A stretch of 64,000 bases of DNA from Elephas maximus indicus. Its lineage: Eukaryota > Chordata > Mammalia > Proboscidea > Elephantidae. Numbering within the stretch: position 1 is the first letter of the stretch; each line of letters begins with the position of its first letter. Where the stretch lies: the NCBI RefSeq assembly GCF_024166365.1, contig NC_064838.1:72742001-72806000 (forward strand). Direction: 5' to 3'. The notes under the pieces were generated by a model, which worked only from the letters and a program-made list of their open reading frames with translations, searched no databases and was not told where the DNA came from. Shown here piece after piece: positions 55,199 through 64,000 of this stretch. A program made the translations under genes and the position numbers.

Positions 55199-56808
55199 AT
55201 ATCAGGTATCAATTCAAGACCACAGTAGTGGACAGAACAATTAGATGTCAACCCAGACAGGAAAATCACAAAAATAAATAAGATAAAAAACACTCAAAAC
55301 AGGGAAACAGAGATGTCATTATGTAAAAGAAAACAACATTAAAACAATACAGAGGGGCTAAAAAATGTGGTCATAGATCTTTCATATGGAGAGGAACACA
55401 AGGCGATACAAAGAAAGAAAAGTTAGGTTTAAATTTATAAAAATAGGGGTAAATATTAAGGTAACCACAAAGGAGACAAGCTATCCTACATATCAAAACA
55501 AAATACAAGAAAAAAAAATGGACTCAGCAGAAACAAAATCAACAACAATGAAGATGAGGAAAAGACAATATATAAACTATTCAGCACAAAAAAATTAAGT
55601 GGGAAAAAGAAACTGTCAACAATACACAAAAAAAAGACATCAAAATGATAGCACTAAATTCATAGCTATCCATAATTATGTCAAATGTAAATGGACTAAA
55701 CACACCAATAAAGAGACAGAGAGTCTCAGACTGGATAAAGAAACAATATCCGTCTATATGCTGCCTACAAGAGACACACCTTAGAGACACAAACAAACTA
55801 AAACTCAAAGAGTGGAAAAAATATATCAAGTGAACATCAAAAAACAGGAGGTGTCGCAATATTAATTTCTGAAAGAATAGGCTTTAAAGTTAAATCCATC
55901 ATAAAGGATAAGGAAGGACATTATATAATGATTAATGGGACAATATACCAAGAAGACGTAACCATATTAAATATTTATGCACCCAATGACGGGGCTACAA
56001 GATACATGAATTAAACTCTATCGGCATTGAAAAGTGAGATAGACAGCTCCAAAAAATAATAGGAGACTTCAACACACTACTTTTGGTGAAGGACAGGGCA
56101 TCCAGAAAGAAACTCAATAAAGACATGGAGGATCTAAATGCCACAACCAACCACCTTGACCTCATAAATATATACAGAACACTTCACCCAACAGCAACCA
56201 AGTATACTTTCTTTTCTACTGCACATGGAACAGTCTCTAGAATAGACCACATATTGGGTCATAAAGCAAGCCTTAGCAGAATCCAAAACACTGAAATATT
56301 ACAAAGCATCTTCTCTGACCTTGAGGCCATAAAAGTAGAAATCAATAAAAGAAAAAGCAGGGAATAGAAATCAAACACTTGGAAACTGAACAATACCCTA
56401 CTCAAAAAAAGACTGGATTATAGAAGACATTAAGGATGGAATCTCCCCGTGTCTGTCAGTTTCTTGTACTGTGGGGGCTTGTGTGTTGCTGTAATGCTGG
56501 AAGCTATGTCACCGGTATTCAGATACCAGCAGTCTCATCCATGGAGGACAGGTTTCAGCTGAGATTCCAAACTAAGACAGACTAGGAAGAAGGACCCGAC
56601 AGTCTACTTCTGAAAACCATTAGCCAGTGTAAACCTTATGAATAACAGTGGAACATTGTCTGATAGAGTGCTGGAAGATGAGCTCCCCAAGTTGGAAGGC
56701 ACTCAAAAGATGACTGGGGAAGAAGAGATGCCTCCTCAAAGTAGAGTTGACCTTAATGATGTGGATGGAGTAAAGCTTTTGGGACCTTCATTCACTGATG
56801 TGGCATGA

Positions 56809-57660
56809 CTCAAAATAAGAAGGAAGAGCTGCAAACATCTATTAATAATCGGAACCTGGAATGTAGCAAGTATGAATCTAGGAAAATTGGAAATCTTCAA
56901 AAATGAAATGGAACACATAAACATCAATATCGTAGGCGTTAGTGAGCTGAAATGGACTGGTATTGGTCATTTTGAATTGGACAATCACATAGTCTACTAT
57001 GCTGGGAATGACAGCTTGAAGAGAAATGGTGTTGCATTCATCATCAAAAAGAATGTTTCAAGATCTATCCTGAAGTACAACGGTGTCAGTGATAGGATAA
57101 TATCCATACGCCTACAAGGAAGATCAGTTAATACAACCATTATTCAAATTTATGCACCAACCACTAGGGCCAAAGATGAAGAAATAGAAGAATTTTATCA
57201 GCTGCTGCAGTCTGAAATTGATCGAACATGTAATCCAGATGCATTGATAATTACTGACAATTGGAATGCAAAAGTTGGAAACAAAGAAGGATCGGTAGTT
57301 GGAAAATATGGCCTTGGGGATAGAAAAAATGCCAGAGATCTAATGATAGAATTTTGCAAGATCAAAGACCTCTTCGCTGCAAATACCTTATTTCACAAAC
57401 ATAAACGGCAACTATACACATGGACCTCACCAGATGGAACACACAGAAATCAAATCGGCTACATCAGTGGAAAGAGACGATGGAAAAGCTGAATATCATC
57501 AGTCAGAAGAAGGCCAAGTGCCGACTGTGGAACAGATCATCAATTGCTCATATGCAAGTTCAATGTGAAACGGAAGAAAATCAAAGCAACTCCATGGGAG
57601 TCAAAATATGAACCTGAGTACATCCCACCTGAATTTAGAGACCATTTGAAGAATAGATTT
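56809..57660 (+). pseudogene. RTE-R4 endonuclease, one early stop
   Basis: The frame is open from 56809, without an in-frame ATG before 56872, and the block GTWNVASMNLGKLE (56851 onward) lies upstream of that ATG, so the ATG is unlikely to be the true start. Motifs in order: VSELKWTGIG, QIYAPTTRAKDEE, ITDNWNAKVGN (others have GDWN), YTWTSPDGT, NQIGYIS (usual NQIDYI) and, after a TGA at 57490-57492, SADCGTDHQLL, the S/TDH end motif in the same frame. A single stop plus D-to-G and G-to-N-like changes mark decay. Confidence 0.9.
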
Positions 57661-58006
57661 GACACACTGAACACTAGTGACTGAAGAGCAGACAAGTTGT
57701 GGAATGACATCAAGGACATCATACATGAAGAAAGCAAGATGTCATTAAAAAGACAAGAAAGAAAGACCAGGATGGATGTCAGAGGAGACTGTGAAACTTG
57801 CTGTCAAACGTTGAGCAGCTAAAGCAAAAGGAAGAATTGATGAAGTAAAAGAACTGAACAGAAGATTTCAAAGGGCCTCACGAGAAGACAAAGTATTATA
57901 ATGACCTGCGCAAAGAGCTGGAGATGGAAAACCAAAAGGGAAGAACACGCTCAGCATTTCTAAGCTGCAAGAACTGAAGAAAAAATTCAAGTCTCGAATT
58001 GCAATA

Positions 58007-59158
58007 GTGAAGGAGTCTATGAGAAAAATTTTAAACCATGCAGGAAGCATCAAAAGAAGATGGAAGGAATACACAGAGTCATTATATCAAAAAGAATTAG
58101 TCGATGTTCTACCATTTCAAGAGGTGGCATATGATCAGGAACCAATGGTACTGAAGGAAGAAGTCCAAGCTTCTCTGAAGGCATTGGCAAAAAACAAGGC
58201 TCCAGGAATTGATGGAATATCAATTGATATGTTTCAACAAACAGATGCAGCACTGGAGGTGCTCACACATCTATGCCAAGAAATATGGAAGACAGCTTCC
58301 AGGCCAACTGACTGGAAGAGATCCATATTTATGCCTATTCCCAAGAAAGGTGATCCAACCGAATGTGGAAATTATAGAATAATATCATTAATATCACACG
58401 CAAGCAAAATTCTGCTGAAGATCATTCAAAAACAGCTGCAGCAGTGTATTGACAGAGAACTGCCAGAAATTCAGTCCAGTTTCAGAAGAGGACGTGGAAC
58501 CAGGGATATCATTGCTGATGTCAGATGGATCCTGGCTGAAAGCAGAGAATACCAGAAGGATGTTTACCTGTGCTTTATTGACTATGCAAAGACATTCGAC
58601 TGTGTGGATCATAGCAAATTACAGATAACATTGCAAAGAATGGGAATTCCAAAACACTTAGTTGTGCTCATGAGGAAACTTTACATGGATCAAAAGGCAG
58701 TTGTTCAGACAGAACAAGGGGATACTGATTGGTTTAAAGTCAGGAAAGGTGTGCGTCAGGGCTGTGTTCTTTCACCATACCTATTCAACCTGTATGTCAA
58801 GCAAATAACACGAGAAGCTGGACTTTATGAAGAAGAATGGGGCATCAGGACTGGAAGAAGACCCATTAACAACCTGTGTTATGCAGATGACACAACCTTG
58901 CTTGCAGAAAGTGAAGAGGACTTGAAGCACTTACTAATGAAGATCAAAGATCACAGCCTTCAGTATGGATTGCACCTCAACATAAAGAAAACAAAAACCC
59001 TCACAACTGGACCAATGAGTAACATCATGATAAATGGAGAAAAGATTGAAGTTGACAAGGATTTCATTTTGCTTGGATCCACAATCTACACCCATGGAAT
59101 TAGCAGACAAGGAATCAAAAGATGCATTGTGCTGGGTAATTCTGCTTCAAAGCGTTGA
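58007..59158 (+). pseudogene. RTE-R4 reverse transcriptase, 383-codon open frame
   Basis: RT of the RTE/BovB clade: NKAPGIDGISIDMF, SIFMPIPKKGDPTECGNYR, SFRRGRGTRDIIADVRWILAES, YLCFIDYAKTFDCVDHSKL (motif A), GVRQGCVLSPYLFNL (motif B), NNLCYADDTTLLAES (motif C, YADD intact), LHLNIKKTKTLTTGP. The domain is uninterrupted, the best of any RTE copy here. Frames upstream and downstream are shifted, so the full protein is broken; RT activity of this fragment is not demonstrable from sequence. Confidence 0.92.
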
Positions 59159-59246
59159 AGAGCAAAGATCTCACCTTGAAGACTAAGGGGTGCCTGGCCC
59201 AAGCCATGGTGTTTTCAATCACATCATATGATGTGAATGCTGGACA

Positions 59247-59639
59247 ATGAATAAGGAAGACCGAAGAAGAATTGATGCCTTTGAATTGTGGCGTTGGCTA
59301 AGAATATTGAGTATACCATGGACTGCCAAAAGAACAAACAAATCTGTCTTGGAAGAAGTACAACCAGAATACTTCTTAGAAGCAAGGATGGTGAGACTGC
59401 CTCTTAGATACTTTGGAAGTGTTGTCAGGAGGGATCAGTCCCTGGAGGAAGACATCATGCTTGGCAGAGCACAGGGTCAGCGGAAAAGAGGAAGACCCTC
59501 AACGAGGTGGATTGACACAGTGGCTTCAACAATGAGCTCAATCACAACAACGATTGTAAGGATGGCTCAGGACTGGGCAGTGTTTCGTTCTGTTGTGTGT
59601 ACGGTCGCTATGAGTGAGAACCAACTCGATGGCACCTAA
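59247..59639 (+). pseudogene. RTE-R4 C-terminal domain
   Basis: Open frame with RRIDAFELWRWLRILSIPWT and LEEDIMLGRAQGQRKRGRPS, the conserved C-terminal region of BovB-type LINEs. It runs out at the element end with NQLDGT, that is, the last codons are part of the 3' tail shared with SINEs. It is separated from the RT frame by a frame change near 59158. Confidence 0.85.
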
Positions 59640-62190
59640 CAACAACAAGGATGGAATAAAGAAATTCATAGAATCCAATGAGAATGAAAACACTTCCTAT
59701 TATAACCTTTGGGACACAGGAAAAGCAGTGGTCAGAAGTCAATGTATATCAATAAATGCACACATATAAAAAGAAGAAAGGGGCAAAACCAAAGAATTAT
59801 ACCTAAAACTTGAAAAAATAGAAAGAGAGCAACAAAAGAAACCCACAGGCACCAGAAGAAAGCAAATAATAAAAATTATACCAGAATAAAATGAAATAGA
59901 AAACAGAAAAACAATTGAAAGAATTAACAAGACCAAAAGCTGGTTCTTTGAAAAAATTAAGAAAATTGATAAACCATTCGCCAAACTGACAAAAGAAAAC
60001 AGAAGAGGAAGTAAATAACCCAAATAAGAAATGAGATAGGTGATATTACAACAAAAGTAACTGAAATTAAAATAATCATATCAGGTTACTATAAAAAAAT
60101 TGTACTTTAACAAATCTGAAATCCTAGAGGAAATGGATGAATTAGTAGAAACACACTACCTACCTAAATTAACACAAACAGTGGTAGAACAACTAAATAG
60201 ACCCATAAGAAAAGAGGAGATTGAAAAGGAAATCAAACAATTCCCAACAATAAAAAAAGCCCTGGCCCGAATGGCTTCACTGCAGAGTTGTACCAAACTT
60301 TCAGAGAAGAGTTAACACCACTGTTACTAAAGGTATTTCAGAGCATAGAAAAGGGTGGAATACTCCCAAACTCATTCTATGAAGCCAGCATATCTCTGAT
60401 ACTAAAACCAGGCAAAGACACCACAAAGAAATGAAGTTACAGACCTATATCTCTCATGAACTTAGATGCAGAAATTCTCAACAAAATTCTAGCCAATAGA
60501 ATTCATCAACATATCAAAAAAATAATTCACCCTGACCCCGTGGGATTTATACCTGTTTTTTTTTTATGCAGGTATGGTTCAACATTCGAAAAACAATTAA
60601 TGTAATCCATCACATAAATAAAACAAAAGACAAGAATAACATGATTTTATCAATTGATGCAGGAAAGGCATTTACACAGTTCAACACCCATTCATGATAA
60701 AAACTCTCAGCAAAATAGGAATAGAAGGAAAATTCCTCAACATAATAAAGGGCATTTATACAAAGCCAATAGCCAACATCATCCTAAATGGAGAGAGCCT
60801 GAAAGCACTCCACTTGAGATCAGGAACCAGACAAGGATGACCTTTATCACCACTCTTATTCAATATTGTGCTGGAGGTCCTAACCAGAGCAGTTAGGCTA
60901 GATAAAGAAATAAAGGGAATCCAGATTGTCAAGGAAGAAGTAAAAGTATCTCTATTCCCAGCTGAAGTGATCCTATGCACACAAAACCTTAAGGAATCCT
61001 CAAGAAAACTACTGAAACTAATAGAAGAGTTCAGCAGAGTATCAAGATACAACACAAACATAAAGAAATCGGTTGGATTACTCTACACCAACAAAAGGAA
61101 CATTGAAGAGGAAATAACCAAATCAATACCATTCACAGTAGCCCCAAAGAAGATAAAATACTTAGCAATAAATCTTACCAAAGATGGAAAAGACCTATAC
61201 AAAGAAAACTACAAAGTACTACTACAAGAAACTAAAAAGGACCTACTTAAGTGGAAAAACATACCTTGCTCATGGATAGGAAGACTTAACACAGTAAAAA
61301 TGTCTATTCTACCAAAAGCCACCTATACATACAATGCACTTCCGATCCAAATTCCAATGTTATTTTTTAATGTGATGGAGAAACAAATTACCAACTTCAC
61401 ATGGAAGGGAAAGAAGCTCCAGATAAGCAGCGCATTACTGAAAAAGAAGAAGAAAGTGGGAGGCCTCACTCTACCTGATTTCAGAACCTATTATACAGCC
61501 ACAGTAGTCAGAACAGCCTGGTACTGGTACAAGAACAGACACATAGACCAGTGGAACAGAATAGAGAACCCAGATATAAATCCATCCACATATGAGCAGC
61601 TGATATTTGACAAAGGACCAGTGTCAGTTAATCGGGGAAAAGATAGTCTTTTTAACAAATGGTGCTGGCAGAACTGGATATCCATTTGCAAAAAAATGAA
61701 ACAGGACCCATACCTCACACCATGCACAAAAACTAACTCCAAGTGGATCAAAGACCTAAACATAAAGACTAAACCGATAAAGATCATGGAAGAAAAAATA
61801 AGGACAACCTTAGGAGCCCTAATACAAGGCATAAACAGAATACAAAACATTACCAAAAATGATGAAGAGAAACCAGATAACTGGGAGCTCCTAAAAATCA
61901 AACACATATGCTCATCTAAAGACTTCACCAAAAGAATAAAAAGACCACCTACAGACTGGGAAAGAATTTTCAGCTATGACATCTCCGACCAGCGCCTGAT
62001 CTCTAAAATCTATATGATTCTGTCAAAACTCAACCACAAAAAGACAAACAACCCAATCAAGAAGTGGGCAAAGGATATGAACACACACTTCACTAAAGAA
62101 GATATTCAGGCAGCTAACAGATACATGAGAAAATGCTCTCGATCATTAGCCATTAGAGAAATGCAAATTAAAACTACGAAGAGATTCCAT

Positions 62191-62240
62191 CTCACCCCAA
62201 CAAAAAAAAAAAAAAAAAAAATTTTTTTCTCACTCCAACA
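62191..62240 (+). mobile_element. Poly(A/T)-only insertion with direct repeats
   Basis: Within L1-F ORF2, CTCACCCCAACA (62191-62202) is followed by about A20 and T7 and then CTCACTCCAACA (62229-62240). Uninterrupted ORF2 of other copies has this 12-mer only once, so an A/T stretch of about 26 bp was inserted with a target duplication. Confidence 0.75.
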
Positions 62241-62694
62241 AGGCTGGCATTAATCCAAAAAACACAAAATAATAAATGTTGGAGAGGCTGCGGAGAGATT
62301 GGAACTCTTATACACTGCTGGTGGGAATGTAAAATGGTACAACCACTTTGGAAATCTATCTGGCGTTATCTTAAACAGTTAGAAATAGAACTACCATACA
62401 ACCCAGAAATCCCACTCCTCGGAATATACCCTAGAGAAATAAGAGCCTTCGCACAAACAGATATATGCACACCCATGTTTATTGCAGCTCTGTTTACAAT
62501 AGCAAAAAGCTGGAAGCAACCAAGGTGTCCATCAACAGATGAATGGATAAATAAATTGTGGAATACTACGCATCAATAAAGAACAGTGATGATCTGTGAA
62601 ACATTTCACAACATGGAGGAACCTGGAAGGCATTATGCTGAGCGAAATTAGTCAGAGGCAAAAGGACAAATATTGTATAAGACCATTATTATAA

Positions 62695-63690
62695 GATCTT
62701 AAGAAATAGCATAAACTGAGAAGAACACATACTTTTGTGGTTACGAGGGGGGGAGGGAGGGAGGGTGGGAGAGGGTTATTTACTGATTAGTTAGTAGATA
62801 AGAACTGCTTTAGGTGAAGGGAAGGATAATACTCAATACATGGAAGGTCAGCTCAACCGGACTGGACCAAAAGCAAAGAAGTTTCCGGGATAAACTGAAT
62901 GCTTCAAACATCAGCGGAGCAAGGGTGGGGGTTTGGGGACCATGGTTTAAGGGGACTTCTAAGTCAATTGACAAAATAATTCTATTATGAAAACATTCTG
63001 CATCCCACTTTGAAATGTGGCATCTGGGGTCTTAAATGCTAACAAACGGCCATCTAAGATGCATCAATTGGTCTTGACCCACCTGGATCAAAGGAGAATG
63101 AAGAACACCAAGGTCACACGATAACTAAGAGCCCAGGAGACAGAAAGGGCCACATGAACCAGAGACCTACATCATCCTGAGACCAGAAGAACTAGTTGGT
63201 GCCCGGCCACAATTGATGACTGCCCTGACAGGGAGCACAACAGAGAACCCCTGAGGGAGCAGGAGATCAGTGGGATGCAGACCCCAAATTCTCACAAAAA
63301 GACCATACTTAATGGTCTGACTGAGACTAGAAGAATCCCGGCGGTCATGGTCCCCAAAACTTCTGTAGGCCCAGGACAGGAACCGTTCCCAAAGACAACT
63401 CATCAGACATGAAAGGCACTGGTCAGTGGGTAGGAGAGAGATGCTGATGAAGAGTGAGCTATTTGTATCAGGTGGACACTTGAGACTGTGTTGGCATATC
63501 CTGTCTGGAGGGGGGATGGGAGGATAGAGAGAGTTGGAAGCTGGCAAAATTGTCACAAAAGGAGAGACTGGAAGGGCTGACTCATGAGGGGGAGAGCAAG
63601 TGGGAGTACGGAATAAGGTGTATATAAACTTATATGTGACATTTTGACTTGATTTGTAAACGTTCACTTGAAGCTCAATAAAAGTTAATT
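62695..63690 (+). repeat. L1-F 3'UTR
   Basis: Same organisation as L1-B and -C: G-rich tract at 62745-62776, 'gcatcccactttgaaatgtg', 'cagaaagggccacatgaacc', and end 'gatttgtaaacgttcacttg' with AATAAA at 63677-63682. Antisense open frame at 63167-63667 is a shadow. Confidence 0.9.
62745..62776 (+). other. G-rich (G-quadruplex-type) tract in L1-F 3'UTR
   Basis: GGGGGGG, GGG, GGG, GGG, GGG, GGG separated by one to three bases, at the same place as in copies B, C and E. Confidence 0.65.
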
Positions 63691-64000
63691 AAAAAAAAAG
63701 ATGGAAGCAACCAAGGTGCCCATCAATGGATGAATGGATAGATAAATTATGGTATATTCACACAATAGAATACTATGCATCGATAAAGAACAGTGATGAA
63801 TCTGTGAAACATTTCATAACATGGAGAAATCTGGAAGGCATTATGCTGAATGAAATTAGTCAGTTGCAAAAGGACAAATATCGTACAAGATCACTACCAT
63901 AAAAACTCGAGAAATAATTTAAACAGAGAAGAAAATATTCTTTGATGGTTACGAGAGGGGGTTGGAGGGAGGTGGGAGATGGGCATTCACTAATTAGATA
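63691..64000 (+). mobile_element. L1 fragment (copy G), ORF2 end and 3'UTR start, cut by window
   Basis: Begins 'atggaagcaaccaaggtgcc' directly after the A-rich tail of L1-F, and matches ORF2 C-terminal coding sequence and the early 3'UTR with a G-rich tract at 63954-63980. Likely a 5'-truncated L1 inserted in the L1-F tail; the 3' end lies beyond the window. Confidence 0.8.

Larger units (their letters stand above)
56443..59646 (+). mobile_element. Full-length BovB/RTE-type LINE, copy R4, inside L1-F
   Basis: A 3,204-bp insertion flanked by identical 11-bp repeats AAGGATGGAAT at 56432-56442 and 59647-59657. Order: 5' leader (56443-56808), endonuclease frame (from 56809), RT frame (58007-59158), C-terminal frame (59247-59639), and 3' end 'ctatgagtgagaaccaactc' then 'cacctaacaacaacaa'. 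It is the best-preserved RTE in the window, with few breaks. It interrupts the L1-F ORF2, so it is younger than L1-F. Confidence 0.96.
55645..62694 (+). pseudogene. L1-F ORF2, split by RTE-R4, active site altered
   Basis: Endonuclease piece 55645-56442, including 'KDRASRKKLNKDMEDLNATT' and 'SRIDHILGHKASLSRIQNTE' (56083-56367). After R4, the linker and RT region resume at 59647. The longest open piece (60868-62253, 461 aa) shows the RT active-site segment as SLFPAEVILC in place of FADDM, so both catalytic aspartates are lost. The RT-C/Cys-rich part continues past an A-rich insertion at 62202-62228 to the natural end. Non-functional in catalysis. Confidence 0.92.
54634..63690 (+). mobile_element. 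L1 (copy F), sense, interrupted by RTE-R4
   Basis: Begins abruptly in mid-ORF1 at 54634, where L1-E ends, runs through ORF1 end (to about 55198), spacer, ORF2 from ATG 55645-55647, RTE insertion 56443-59646, rest of ORF2 to the stop at 62692-62694, and 3'UTR to 63690. AATAAA is at 63677-63682. The missing ORF1 N-terminus and 5'UTR imply 5' truncation or deletion. ORFs carry several stops and frame changes. Confidence 0.93.

Noticed and set aside
63167..63667. 166-codon minus-strand frame
   Set aside because: Same antisense shadow in the L1-F 3'UTR.
1..64000. Bacterial, phage or CRISPR features
   Set aside because: No operon-like gene packing, Shine-Dalgarno spacing or spacer-repeat arrays were seen; direct repeats present are target duplications, monomers or microsatellites.

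Overview
This is a vertebrate nuclear genome window and almost certainly comes from an afrotherian mammal, with an elephant-like (paenungulate) genome the best guess. Three observations support this. Several long L1 LINEs have the eutherian architecture (ORF1, endonuclease/RT ORF2, 5'UTR with a YY1-type motif). BovB/RTE-clade LINEs of about 3.2 kb are present. About twenty SINEs carry the tRNA-like head and the tail typical of AfroSINEs. The only recognisable host gene is a class II olfactory receptor (OR10-like) pseudogene at 31370-32320, broken by two TGA codons. There is no operon, CRISPR array or functional structural RNA gene. Long open frames are dead or dying retrotransposon ORFs.

Layout. 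1-2930: 5' half of an antisense L1 (A). 2931-5570: older sense L1 (H). 5530-8190: degraded L1M-type 3'UTR hit by SINEs. 8322-9897: RTE copy R1 with an inverted 5' end. 9971-10464: two adjacent SINEs whose target duplications reveal their order. 10480-12310: mostly unique DNA. 12310-22535: a four-level nest, in which an old L1M 3'UTR is split by a 5'-truncated sense L1 (B), itself split in its A-tail by a nearly full-length antisense L1 (C). 22551-25752: full-length but decayed RTE R2. 25755-46160: SINE-punctuated single-copy DNA with a MaLR-type solo LTR, a second LTR-like stretch, two MIRs, the OR pseudogene and RTE copy R3. 46566-54633: long antisense L1 (E). 54634-63690: sense L1 (F), interrupted by the best-preserved RTE (R4). 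63691-64000: start of a further L1 3' end (G).

How the parts relate. The RTE would supply the enzymes. The SINEs share its 3' end, and the longer SINE type also carries a block resembling the RTE 5' region behind a tRNA-like head (tRNA-Gly(CCC)-like in the best copy), so they look like passengers built from both ends of the RTE. The L1s of this genome have tandem about 200-bp repeats in the 5'UTR in at least two copies (C and E), a YY1-like site at the 5' terminus of A and E, and a G-rich tract in the 3'UTR of B, C, E and F. All assignments come from reading the sequence. No database search was possible, so repeat subfamily names are given only at family level.
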